Below, one piece after another: positions 7,649-15,924 of a DNA stretch of 37,961 nt. The stretch comes from Lautropia mirabilis (GTDB lineage: Bacteria > Pseudomonadota > Gammaproteobacteria > Burkholderiales > Burkholderiaceae_B). Positions within the stretch are counted from its first letter, which is position 1. Each line of letters starts with the position of its first letter. Made by a program: the position numbers and the translations under genes. The DNA lies in assembly GCA_945876565.1 (NCBI GenBank), contig CAMCOS010000025.1, positions 1 through 37,961 of the forward strand, read 5' to 3'. The notes under the pieces are model-generated. The model was not told where the DNA came from. It searched no databases and saw nothing but the letters and a program-made list of their open reading frames with translations.

Positions 7649-8965
7649 TTATACAGGAGCAGCGGCGCTTGTTCCAGTTGTTTGGGCAGTTGGTTGGGAC
7701 TGACTTTCTCCGGTGGTTTTGGCCGGCGGTGGCGAGTTGGGCGGCAGCGGCCGCCTAGCCAACCAAAACACCACGGCGCCAATCAGTGCGATGCCCGACA
7801 AAACCGTGAAACCCAGTTCATAGTCGCCTGTCGCGTCACCCAGAATCCCCGCAACCAAGGGTCCAATGGCCTGCCCAATGGCCCCGACCATGGCAGAGAC
7901 GCCCAGGATCATGCCGATGGCGCGGCGCCCGAAGTAGTCTGCCCGTATCGCTTGCATAAATGGGCCTCTGAGCCCCCAAGCCAAACCGTGCGCGATAGCG
8001 AAGTACATTAATTCAATCACGCCCGCAGCGTAGGTCAGCACGAACAAGGCACTGGCATGCAGGAGCATGCAGCCGGCAGCCACCAGGCGCTTTTCAAATT
8101 TATCCCCAAGGTAGCCACCGATCAGAACGCCGAGCACCTGAAAGCCAGTCATGACCATGATGAACACAGAGGCTTGCGAGATGGAGTAGCCCAGCGACAA
8201 GCGCATGTGGTTAATTGCATGGGTATTGACCGTCATCACCACGATGAGCGCAATGGCGTGACCGGCAGCCAGCAGCCAGAACGCTTTGGTACGTAAGGCT
8301 TGAGCTGCCGTGAAATCGGGCTCTGGTGTGGCTGGCTTGCCTGAGGCTTGTGTCTGGGCTTGAGCCTGACTGTTAATCCCGTCGACCACTTCACCAAAGT
8401 CCTCTGGGCGCCGACGAAAAATGCTCGCTAGCGGATAGCCAATCAGAATCGCGAGTACGCCGCTGCCAAAAGCGGTGGGACGCCAGCCAAACAGTTCAAT
8501 CGAGCCAGCAATCAGGGGCACAAACACGCCGCCGACTGCAAAGCCCAAGCCAACAATCGACAAAGCACGCGCGCGTTTCTTTTCAAACCACTGGATCACG
8601 GCGACGTTCAATGGGAAGTACCCCGCCATTGACGCGCCAACTGCAATGATGGCGATCGTGACATAAAAGCCTGGCAGGGTGTCAATCTGGCTCAGGCCAA
8701 TAAACCCCAGGCCAAACATGATGACCCCGATTTTGATCACACCTTTGGCGCCAAAGCGGTCGAGAAACCAACCAATGACCGGCCCAAGCAGTGCGGCCTC
8801 CATGGACAGCATGGCTGAACCGAGCGAGAGGGAGGTTTTGCTCCAGCCCATCTCGGTGGTAAGCACGGCCACATAAGCGCCAAACGCCTGGTGCAGCATC
8901 ATGGCCTGAATGACTTGCAAGCCGCAGGCCGCGAACGCGATTTTCCAGCCGTAAAAGATTTTCAT
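7649..8965 (-). CDS. MFS transporter, MCT/OFA (monocarboxylate/oxalate-formate) type
   Basis: The 438-residue protein has 12 predicted TM segments split by a central loop near 190-225 (rich in Gln/Ala). The N-terminus FYGWKIAFAACGLQVIQ and LGPVIGWFLDRFGAKG (MFS motif A) are typical of the monocarboxylate/OFA branch used for small carboxylates. The C-terminal tail is Ser/Thr/Pro-rich and cytoplasmic. It is followed by the alpha and beta decarboxylase genes, so it may import the acid they consume. Substrate assignment is inference. Confidence 0.85.
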   Translation of the reverse strand: MKIFYGWKIAFAACGLQVIQAMMLHQAFGAYVAVLTTEMGWSKTSLSLGSAMLSMEAALLGPVIGWFLDRFGAKGVIKIGVIMFGLGFIGLSQIDTLPGFYVTIAIIAVGASMAGYFPLNVAVIQWFEKKRARALSIVGLGFAVGGVFVPLIAGSIELFGWRPTAFGSGVLAILIGYPLASIFRRRPEDFGEVVDGINSQAQAQTQASGKPATPEPDFTAAQALRTKAFWLLAAGHAIALIVVMTVNTHAINHMRLSLGYSISQASVFIMVMTGFQVLGVLIGGYLGDKFEKRLVAAGCMLLHASALFVLTYAAGVIELMYFAIAHGLAWGLRGPFMQAIRADYFGRRAIGMILGVSAMVGAIGQAIGPLVAGILGDATGDYELGFTVLSGIALIGAVVFWLARRPLPPNSPPPAKTTGESQSQPTAQTTGTSAAAPV

Positions 8966-8972
8966 GATGGCT

Positions 8973-10034
8973 CTAGGGCGTTGTGCTTGCCGAACTCATC
9001 GAGGCCAGAATGCGCTGGGCATCGATGGTGTTCAGGTCCGTGATGTTCAAACAATCCTTACCCATGCAGCCGTAATGTTCTGGCGTTGTCGCCGTGAACA
9101 GGCCAACACAGCGCGCACCCGCGGCATCGGCCAGATGCAAGGGACCCGTGTCGCCGCAAATAAAGAGGTCACACGCAGCCAAAAACGCCCCGAGTTGGCG
9201 CAAGTCTGATGATTGCCAAGTCGCCGTTCCTGCGATCAGGGGCTCACGGATATCAGGGCTTAATATTTCAACCCACGCAATGGGCTCAGAAGCCGCGGCA
9301 TCAAACTGTTGGCGAATTGAATGCCAGTCCTCGTTGGAAATCACTTTGTTGCCACGCGCACCGCGAAAATAGGCAATACAGGCCTGTGCGTTACCCTTTA
9401 TTTGCCTGACGTTCTCTTGTGCCGCTTGCAGCTCTTGTGGCGTCAGTGTCATCAGATGGCTCACAGACAGGGTTGAGTCAGCTTCGGGTTCAAGCAGAGC
9501 CAGTGGGGTTAAGGCAGCGTGAGGGCTGGCCGAATCAGCCTTAACAGAATGCGGGTAGACCTGGCTGGTTCTGGTGTCGGCAAAGCTGACTTTATTGCGG
9601 GCATGAATGAAGCCGCCGATGATGATATCCGTCGAAGACGGATGCGGCATCAGTAGCAAATCGTAGGGTTGCTTGCGACACATAGAGAGGGTCTTTAAAA
9701 ATGGCATCGCCGTGTCAAACGAGAAATGCGATACCCAGATGCGGGCCAACTGCATACCCGCAAAGACTTTCTCTTGCGATGAAGCGATCACCATCAGGTC
9801 GATTTGTGCAGTGGGGTATGTCTGTTTGACTGCGTTCAGAAACGGCAGCAGAAAGTACATGTTGCCAATGCGCTTATTGTTTCTAAGCACCAGAATGCGC
9901 CTGACCTCTTGGGGCAGTAAACGTTGGCTGATCAAATGTTTGTCATGCCCGATCAGGCCATAGAGCCAAGCGCTCAAACCCTCTGTGTGTCGGCGGCGGA
10001 ACTGATCAAAACGGCGCAGCAGGTTTCGTGACAT
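8973..10034 (-). CDS. Glycosyltransferase family 9 (heptosyltransferase-like)
   Basis: The 353-residue protein starts with RRILVLRNNKRIGNMYFLLPFLNAVKQ, the GT9 N-terminal donor-domain motif. It ends with FICGDTGPLHLADAAGARCVGLFTATTPEHYG, the conserved GDTGP...A...G.P/T motif of heptosyltransferases such as WaaC/WaaF. It probably adds heptose to an LPS-core or related glycan at the inner-membrane face. ATG at 10034 gives a protein beginning SRNLLRRF; an upstream in-frame start at 10094 would add a 20-residue low-quality extension. The gene is 7 bases ahead of the MFS gene, so it may share its transcript without a clear functional link. Confidence 0.82.
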   Translation of the reverse strand: MSRNLLRRFDQFRRRHTEGLSAWLYGLIGHDKHLISQRLLPQEVRRILVLRNNKRIGNMYFLLPFLNAVKQTYPTAQIDLMVIASSQEKVFAGMQLARIWVSHFSFDTAMPFLKTLSMCRKQPYDLLLMPHPSSTDIIIGGFIHARNKVSFADTRTSQVYPHSVKADSASPHAALTPLALLEPEADSTLSVSHLMTLTPQELQAAQENVRQIKGNAQACIAYFRGARGNKVISNEDWHSIRQQFDAAASEPIAWVEILSPDIREPLIAGTATWQSSDLRQLGAFLAACDLFICGDTGPLHLADAAGARCVGLFTATTPEHYGCMGKDCLNITDLNTIDAQRILASMSSASTTP

Positions 10035-10095
10035 TGGACAACAGGTGCTTTTGCAGGGCAGAGTAATCCGCCATCTTAGTACAGTGGCCGCCAAC

Positions 10096-10104
10096 TGCTA
10101 TAGT
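10096..10104 (+). promoter_or_regulatory. Candidate extended -10 promoter for the dehydrogenase gene
   Basis: TGCTATAGT at 10096-10104 matches an extended -10 element (TGn plus TATAGT). A weak -35 (TTAGTA) lies at 10076-10081 with a 17-base spacer. It is in the 122-base space between the divergent GT9 and dehydrogenase genes, 53 bases before the ATG at 10157. Confidence 0.35.
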
Positions 10105-10156
10105 GATTTGCGGTTTTTACATCCAACGTTCATCACTCAACCCTACAGGCTTTCGT

Positions 10157-11227
10157 ATGACAAAAACCTATCGTATCGCCATGATCCCCGGCGATGGCAT
10201 TGGCAAAGAAGTGGTTCCACAGGGGCAGCGCGTGCTGCAAGCTTTGGCAAGCCAAACTGGTGCAGCGAGTTTTGCGTTTGAAACTTTTGACTGGGGCGGT
10301 GACTACTACCGGCAGCACGGGGTGATGATGCCAGAGGATGGGGTAGAGACTTTAAAGCCGTTTGACGCGATTTTGTTCGGCTCGGCGGGTGATCCCGATA
10401 TTGCAGATCACATCACGCTTTGGGGCTTGCGCCTAAGGATATGTCAGGGCTTGGATCAGTACGCCAATGTGCGTCCAACCCGAATTCTGCCCGGTATCGA
10501 TGCGCCGCTTAAGCGGTGTGGTCCGCAGGACCTGGATTGGGTCATCGTGCGTGAGAACACCGAAGGCGAGTACGCAGGGGTTGGTGGCCGGGTACACCAA
10601 GGTCATCCGATTGAGGTGGCAACCGATCTGAGCATGATGACACGGGCTGGCGTGACGAGGATTTTGCGCTATGCGTTTGAGTTAGCGCGTTCGCGCCCGC
10701 GCAAGCACTTGACGGTCGTCACCAAGTCCAATGCCCAACGCCATGCCATGGTGATGTGGGATGAGATTGCGAGCGAGGTCGCGCGCGAGTTTCCGGACGT
10801 GACCTGGGACAAGGAGTTGGTTGATGCGGCAACCGCGCGCATGGTCAATAAGCCCAAGTCGATTGACACCATGGTTGCTTCAAACCTGCACGCGGATATT
10901 TTGAGTGATCTGGCAGCGGCCTTGGCCGGAAGCCTGGGCATTGCCCCGACAGGCAACATCGATCCGGAGCGCCGCTACCCGTCCATGTTTGAACCAATCC
11001 ATGGTTCGGCCTTTGACATTATGGGCAAGGGATTGGCTAACCCGATTGGCACCCTCTGGTCGGTGGTGATGCTGCTTGAGCACTTGAACCAGGCCGAGAT
11101 GGCCAAGCGGCTTATGTCAGCCATTGAGACGGTGACAGCCAATCCAGCCAATCACACGCGCGATCTTGGGGGCGCGGCCACCACCGAGCAGGTGACGGCC
11201 GCTGTGCTCAAGGCACTCGGCGTTTAG
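10157..11227 (+). CDS. Tartrate dehydrogenase/D-malate dehydrogenase (isopropylmalate dehydrogenase family)
   Basis: The 356-residue protein has the complete beta-decarboxylating dehydrogenase fold. The N-terminus is RIAMIPGDGIGKEV. Substrate arginines lie in ANVRPTR and VIVRENTEGEYAG. The catalytic K lies in VVTKSNAQRHAM, the metal aspartates in ASNLHADILSDL, and FEPIHGSAFDI is the NAD-binding loop. LRLRICQGLDQYANVRP is characteristic of the TtuC/DmlA group, so (R)-malate or tartrate is likelier than isopropylmalate or isocitrate. ATG at 10157 is chosen because it directly precedes TKTYRIAMIPGDG. The gene is convergent with metY and the two stops overlap by 4 bases. Confidence 0.88.
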   Translation: MTKTYRIAMIPGDGIGKEVVPQGQRVLQALASQTGAASFAFETFDWGGDYYRQHGVMMPEDGVETLKPFDAILFGSAGDPDIADHITLWGLRLRICQGLDQYANVRPTRILPGIDAPLKRCGPQDLDWVIVRENTEGEYAGVGGRVHQGHPIEVATDLSMMTRAGVTRILRYAFELARSRPRKHLTVVTKSNAQRHAMVMWDEIASEVAREFPDVTWDKELVDAATARMVNKPKSIDTMVASNLHADILSDLAAALAGSLGIAPTGNIDPERRYPSMFEPIHGSAFDIMGKGLANPIGTLWSVVMLLEHLNQAEMAKRLMSAIETVTANPANHTRDLGGAATTEQVTAAVLKALGV

Positions 11228-12507
11228 ACTTGTGCGAGCGCCTGCTCGAGGTCGGCTTTCAGATCATCGATATGCTCGATGCCCACCGACAGGCGCACCA
11301 TGCCTTCTGATACCCCCGCCTTGGCCAACTCCTCGGGGTTGAGCTGACGGTGGGTGGTCGATGCCGGGTGGGTGGCCAATGATTTTGCGTCACCGATGTT
11401 CACTAGCCGTGTGAAGAGCTTCAAGCCGTCAAGAAAGCGAGCGCCTGCTTCGCGCGCTTTGCCGTCCGTGGTCTTTAGGTCAAACGACAAAATGCCTGAG
11501 GCCCGGCCGTTCATCTGGCGTTGAACAATGGCGTGGTCCGGGTGATCGGGCAAGCCCGCATACTGGACTGAGGCGACCTTGGGATGGGTTTTTAGGTAGT
11601 GCGCGATCGCAAGCGTATTCTCGCAAGTGCGATCCATGCGTAAGGCCAGTGTTTCAATACCCTGCAAAATCAGAAAAGCGTTAAATGGCGAGAGCGCAGC
11701 GCCCGTGTTGCGCAGTGGCACCACGCGGGCCCGACCGATGAAAGCCGCCGGGCCGAGCGCCTCCGTATAGACCACGCCGTGGTAGCTGACATCGGGTTCG
11801 TTTAAACGCTTGAAACGCGCCTTGTGCTCGGCCCAAGGGAACTTGCCACTGTCGACAATCATGCCTGCCACGGTGGTGCCATGGCCACCCATGTATTTGG
11901 TCAATGAATGCACGACGATATCGGCGCCATGTTCAATCGGACGCAGCAAATAGGGGCTAGGCACCGTGTTGTCCACAATCAAGGGCACCCCGTGGTCATG
12001 TGCGACCTTGGCCAGTGCCGTAATGTCGGTGACGTTGCCCAGCGGATTGCCAATCGATTCGCAGTAGATGGCTTTGGTTTTAGCGTCAATGTGTTTCGCA
12101 AAGCTCGCCGGATCACGTGAGTCTGCAAAACGCACCTCAATGCCTTGTTGCGGCATCGTGTGGGCAAATAAGTTGTAGGTGCCACCGTACAGGGTGCTGG
12201 CCGACACAATGTTGTCACCCGCTTCAGCAATGGTCTGGATGGTGTAGCTGATGGCCGCCATGCCGGACGCGACAGCCAGGGCGGCGATACCACCTTCCAG
12301 TTCAGCCACCCGTTTCTCGAGCACGTCATTGGTCGGGTTCATGATGCGGGTATAAATATTGCCCTGAACCTTCAGGTCAAACAGATCGGCACCATGCTGG
12401 GCGCTGTCAAATGAGTAAGCCACCGTCTGATAGATCGGCACGGCAACGGCCTTGGTGGTTGGGTCCGATGTAAATCCGCCGTGAACGGCGATGGTTTCGA
12501 GCTTCAT
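11224..12507 (-). CDS. metY: O-acetylhomoserine sulfhydrylase (PLP-dependent)
   Basis: The 427-residue protein belongs to the Cys/Met metabolism PLP-enzyme family. It begins KLETIAVHGGF, has YTRIMNPTNDVLEKRVAELEGG, the substrate/PLP region ASTLYGGTYNLF, and the Schiff-base lysine K204 in SLTKYMGGHGTT. Length and the NPT/GNP motifs fit O-acetyl-L-homoserine aminocarboxypropyltransferase, which makes homocysteine from O-acetylhomoserine and sulfide. The ATG at 12507 has a GAGGTGA ribosome-binding site. No SAM or other riboswitch fold was recognised in the 130 bases upstream. Confidence 0.92.
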   Translation of the reverse strand: MKLETIAVHGGFTSDPTTKAVAVPIYQTVAYSFDSAQHGADLFDLKVQGNIYTRIMNPTNDVLEKRVAELEGGIAALAVASGMAAISYTIQTIAEAGDNIVSASTLYGGTYNLFAHTMPQQGIEVRFADSRDPASFAKHIDAKTKAIYCESIGNPLGNVTDITALAKVAHDHGVPLIVDNTVPSPYLLRPIEHGADIVVHSLTKYMGGHGTTVAGMIVDSGKFPWAEHKARFKRLNEPDVSYHGVVYTEALGPAAFIGRARVVPLRNTGAALSPFNAFLILQGIETLALRMDRTCENTLAIAHYLKTHPKVASVQYAGLPDHPDHAIVQRQMNGRASGILSFDLKTTDGKAREAGARFLDGLKLFTRLVNIGDAKSLATHPASTTHRQLNPEELAKAGVSEGMVRLSVGIEHIDDLKADLEQALAQV

Positions 12508-12636
12508 GTCTCACCTCGTTGTTATTGATCGAGCTACTTTACCTAAATAGCTTGAATTGATGAAATAGCCTGCTGAAATTAACTCATAAGCATAAGGATT
12601 GAACAGGGGGGTTAGTCTGCACACCCGGCAAGCTGG

Positions 12637-13974
12637 CTAGCGCATCTCAAAAAGCTCTTGATGAAACTGTTTGGCAGGCAATCCGTGCTGCATCAGATCA
12701 AGTCGCACGGATTGGCCAAGCCCAGTGGGCCCACAAAACCACACATGGCAGTCTTTCCAGTTGGCAACCTCGCTGCGGATCTGCTCACCCGTGAGCGGTT
12801 GGTCTTTGCCAGACACCACGGTGGTCAACTGCACGCCGGTTTGTTGGCACAGAGACTTGATCGACGCCACCACTTCGGTCTGATCATCACGCACACACAG
12901 ATAAAATTTGATCGAGGCAAGTGCTGGGCTCGGTGTCAATGACTGCAATTGCGCCAAAAACGGTGTGAGTCCCACACCACCAGCAATCCAGATCTGATCC
13001 GCATCCTCAGGCTCAAACTCAAAGCGTCCGTAAGGGCCTTGCACATCGACTAGCTGTCCGCTGGAGAGGTTTTGTGGGAGGGTGCTGGTGAAGTCACCCA
13101 AGCGCTTGATGTGAAAGCTGATGTCATGCGTCCGGGGGTCCCAGGCAGAGGAAATGCTAAAGGGATGTGCGCCCTCCTTGTGGTCAAACGTTAGAAAGGC
13201 GAATTGGCCGGCATGGTGTCCTGGCCAGGTATCGTCGATTTTGATGTGCACCTCAACCATGTTTTCTTGGGCATGCTGCTTAATTACGGTAAGCGTGCCG
13301 TGATGTTGATGTAAGTAGCCTGTTTTACCGAACAGCGAAACGAATGCCCCCACTACACCGGCAGCCATGAGCGCTGCCATCAGGTAACCAATTGGGCTTT
13401 GCCAGCCAAGCTTACTGAAGAGAACGATGCCGTGAAAGGCCAGCAACAAGTAGATGATGGCCATCAATCGGTGTGTTTGAAAAAAACGCCGGTATGAGAG
13501 ACGGCGCCACAAGGCAATCACGGCCAAAACGATCAAGGCATAAATGGACCATTCGCCTAAGTCCTTGGCAAATCCGCGAATCACAGAAAACGGATCTGCC
13601 CGATCAAAAAAACCAACCACGCCAGCGGGTGTTTTGAATGTGTCGGCTAAGACAAAGCCGTGTTTGACCAGCCACTTAGGTTCAAGCTTGACCAGCCAGT
13701 GGATAACAGCGGCAATCACCGCCGAGATGCCGAGCCATTTGTGCAGGCGGTAGTGCTTATCTAAGCCCCCAAGCAAGGATTCGATCCATTGCAGGCGCAT
13801 CGCCAGTATCATGCCCACTGACATCATGCCGATTGCGATGATGCCGCTGTAGTAGAGCAGGGATTTGCGCAAGGCCCATAACTCGGGGGTGAGCTCGACA
13901 GCGTTCAGGCTTATCCAGTAGACGACCGTCAGTACTGCAAACACAGTCAGCCAAGCTAAACGAATACGGTTCAT
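12637..13974 (-). CDS. Ferric-reductase-like transmembrane flavohaem oxidoreductase
   Basis: The 445-residue protein combines an N-terminal six-TM ferric-reductase domain (about 5-210) with a cytoplasmic FNR-like module (about 220-445). Candidate haem histidines are HKWLGISAVIAAVIHW and THRLMAIIYLLLAFHG in opposing helices. The reductase part has HPFSISS (FAD), GPYGRFE, WIAGGVGLTPFLAQL (NAD(P)H site) and VWFCGPTGLGQSV. It moves electrons from NAD(P)H via FAD and haem to an acceptor outside the cytoplasm; ferric iron is only the family default. Its start lies 26 bases from the divergent GST gene start, so the two promoters must reach into neighbouring coding DNA. Confidence 0.88.
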   Translation of the reverse strand: MNRIRLAWLTVFAVLTVVYWISLNAVELTPELWALRKSLLYYSGIIAIGMMSVGMILAMRLQWIESLLGGLDKHYRLHKWLGISAVIAAVIHWLVKLEPKWLVKHGFVLADTFKTPAGVVGFFDRADPFSVIRGFAKDLGEWSIYALIVLAVIALWRRLSYRRFFQTHRLMAIIYLLLAFHGIVLFSKLGWQSPIGYLMAALMAAGVVGAFVSLFGKTGYLHQHHGTLTVIKQHAQENMVEVHIKIDDTWPGHHAGQFAFLTFDHKEGAHPFSISSAWDPRTHDISFHIKRLGDFTSTLPQNLSSGQLVDVQGPYGRFEFEPEDADQIWIAGGVGLTPFLAQLQSLTPSPALASIKFYLCVRDDQTEVVASIKSLCQQTGVQLTTVVSGKDQPLTGEQIRSEVANWKDCHVWFCGPTGLGQSVRLDLMQHGLPAKQFHQELFEMR

Positions 13975-14000
13975 TGTGATTTTTTAGGAAGGATCATCTC

Positions 14001-14828
14001 ATGGCAGATCGTAACGCAACCCCCAAGCCCGAGTCGTTGCCAAAGCCAATGCTCTACCACGCGGCCTCTTCGTACTACTCGATGATTGCGCGGTACGCCT
14101 TAGGGCTGTCTGGTATCGAATACGAGAGCCAACTGTTGGACATCCACAAAAAGCGCGAGCAGTTGCAGCCTTGGTACGTAGCCATCAATCCCGCCATGAC
14201 AGTGCCAGCCTTGGTTTGTGCCAATCAGTCTTTTTACAGCAGCGAAGAGATTCTCCAGTATGCACAAACGCAGCACCCAGAAAACTGGGTTGAATCGACC
14301 GCCGCGTCGGACCAAGTTCAAACCATTGATGAACTTGTCAGACAGCATTATCAGTTTGAGGTCGAGCGGCTAACGTTTAATGTCTTTATGCAGAAGCTGC
14401 CGCCGGTGCGCCTATTGTTTCCGAAGTTGCTTCGTAAAGCCTGCAAGGAATTGGCATTAGAGCTTGCGCAACAGCCGTCGAATCCTCAGGCGATTCAGGC
14501 AAAGCTGAATCTGAATGAGCAGCGATTGGCCTACTTTTCCAGTCCATTGCAACAACGCCAAGCCCAACAACTTGAACTGGCTCGAGATCTCATCAAGCGC
14601 TTTCCGAACAAACCGACAGGACCATGGCTGTTTGGTGATTTGCCCAGTCGCGCGGATGTGGTGTTGTTGGTCTTTTTGGCTCGGCTGAACGCATTGGGGT
14701 TGAACAATACGGATCTTGTGCCACGGGCATTGATGGACTGGTTCGCAGAAAAGACCCAGACACAGGCTTTTGTGGATGCCGATGTCTGGGTGAAGTTTCA
14801 CATCTGGCGTTTGCTCACGCACCGCTGA
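14001..14828 (+). CDS. Glutathione S-transferase family protein
   Basis: The 275-residue protein has an N-terminal thioredoxin-fold GST domain: KPMLYHAASSYYSMIARYALGLSGIEYE, then NPAMTVPALV with the conserved cis-Pro, then YSSEEILQYA, where the SEEI position is the usual glutathione gamma-Glu contact. A helical C-terminal domain with PWLFGDLPSRADVVLLVFLARL follows. It is longer than a typical GST (about 210) owing to a basic N-terminal extension and a helical insert. A good AGGAAGG site precedes the ATG. The substrate is unknown. Confidence 0.82.
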   Translation: MADRNATPKPESLPKPMLYHAASSYYSMIARYALGLSGIEYESQLLDIHKKREQLQPWYVAINPAMTVPALVCANQSFYSSEEILQYAQTQHPENWVESTAASDQVQTIDELVRQHYQFEVERLTFNVFMQKLPPVRLLFPKLLRKACKELALELAQQPSNPQAIQAKLNLNEQRLAYFSSPLQQRQAQQLELARDLIKRFPNKPTGPWLFGDLPSRADVVLLVFLARLNALGLNNTDLVPRALMDWFAEKTQTQAFVDADVWVKFHIWRLLTHR

Positions 14829-15195
14829 GCTTTGGCCACGTGGCTTTCGATTGGGGTCTGAAAGTTGTTCAGAAATGTTTTTGTTAAACCCTCTCGCCAG
14901 TTTCCCAGCGTGTGGAACAAGTCCTGTTGATCGCGAAGGTTGCTAAGCTTAGTTGGTGTAACGGAACGTCCGAGTAAGGGTTCGACATGGGTGGTTCAAA
15001 CATGTCCAGAGAACATCTGGCACGGATGACTTATCCAACAAATCAGATTCAAATCATGAGCATGCGAAGAACCGGATTTATCCATGAAAATCAATAACTT
15101 GCCGATGATCAGTTGTGTAACGTTAGGACACCGAAACGTGCTCTATGATCTGATTGGATGATCCACGGATTTGTTGCACATTACGAAATCACCGC
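14829..15195. other. Intergenic region, 367 bases, between the two GST genes
   Basis: No convincing gene is present. It opens with a 10-base palindrome GCCACGTGGC (14835-14844). Further on are two adjacent small inverted repeats: GACATG (14984-14989)/CATGTC (15001-15006) and CCAGA (15006-15010)/TCTGG (15016-15020). A 36-codon ATG frame at 14987-15097 with AAGGG upstream spans these repeats. I do not call it as a gene, since its composition has no recognisable protein features. Confidence 0.4.
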
Positions 15196-15825
15196 ATGCA
15201 ATCAAACATCGATTGGCCCTTGCTGTATTCCTATCGTCGCTGCCCTTACGCCATGCGAGCTCGCATGGCGCTTAGCATTGCCGGCATTCATTACAGAACC
15301 GTTGAAATTCAGTTACGTGACAAACCAAGTCACATGATGGGGGTATCCTCTAAAGGGACAGTGCCGGTTCTTTGTCTAAGTGAGGTTGAGGTGATCGATG
15401 AAAGCCTTCACATCATGCACTGGGCTTTGCAACAAAACGATCCCTTGCAATGGTTAGATGGGCTTGCCAATGACACAGCAAATCAACTGTTAGAACAAAC
15501 CGATGGCCCTTTTAAAAAAGCCCTGGATCAATATAAGTACGCATCGCGATTTCCAGACATCGATCCGACGCAGTCACGTGAGCAAGCAGTCAATGCGTTA
15601 ATCCAGCCCTTGGGTGACTTGCTTGATGGGCAAGACTACATTGGTGGGTCAAGGCCCGTTTTTCAGGATGTGGCGATTTTTCCGTTTGTACGACAGTTTG
15701 CTGGTGTGCAGCCAGCGTGGTTCGATGAGCATGCACCGCCGTCAGTGCGTCACTGGCTACAGCACTGGGTAAGTTCCGAGCTGTTTGTGCGGATTATGCA
15801 AAAGCCCAGCCTTTCGAATCACTGA
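15196..15825 (+). CDS. Glutathione S-transferase/glutaredoxin-2-like protein with CPYA motif
   Basis: The 209-residue protein begins with WPLLYSYRRCPYAMRARMALSIAGI. The CPYA tetrapeptide at the N-terminus of helix 1 is a redox-type thioredoxin-fold motif, as in glutaredoxin 2 and thiol-type GSTs, so thiol-disulfide or deglutathionylation chemistry is more likely than conjugation. SKGTVPVL provides the cis-Pro and VIDESLHIMHW the glutathione-contact strand. The C-terminal helical domain contains QDVAIFPFVRQFAG. ATG at 15196 is preferred over an in-frame upstream start at 15154 because it sits just before the conserved first strand. Confidence 0.83.
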   Translation: MQSNIDWPLLYSYRRCPYAMRARMALSIAGIHYRTVEIQLRDKPSHMMGVSSKGTVPVLCLSEVEVIDESLHIMHWALQQNDPLQWLDGLANDTANQLLEQTDGPFKKALDQYKYASRFPDIDPTQSREQAVNALIQPLGDLLDGQDYIGGSRPVFQDVAIFPFVRQFAGVQPAWFDEHAPPSVRHWLQHWVSSELFVRIMQKPSLSNH

Positions 15826-15924
15826 ACATGGTTTTTATCAATCGTGCCTTTGCATCGCATGAAAGGTCGACCATGCTGCAAACTAGCAGCATCTATCCGA
15901 ATTCTTCCTTTTTTGGAGCATGAG

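Noticed and set aside
12508-12636. SAM-type riboswitch upstream of metY
   Set aside because: I looked for SAM-I/SAM-II style conserved cores and pairing and saw none; only an ordinary AT-rich leader with a GAGGTGA site.
14987-15097. 36-codon small gene
   Set aside because: It has an AAGGG upstream but no recognisable features, and it overlaps inverted repeats; not enough to call it a gene.
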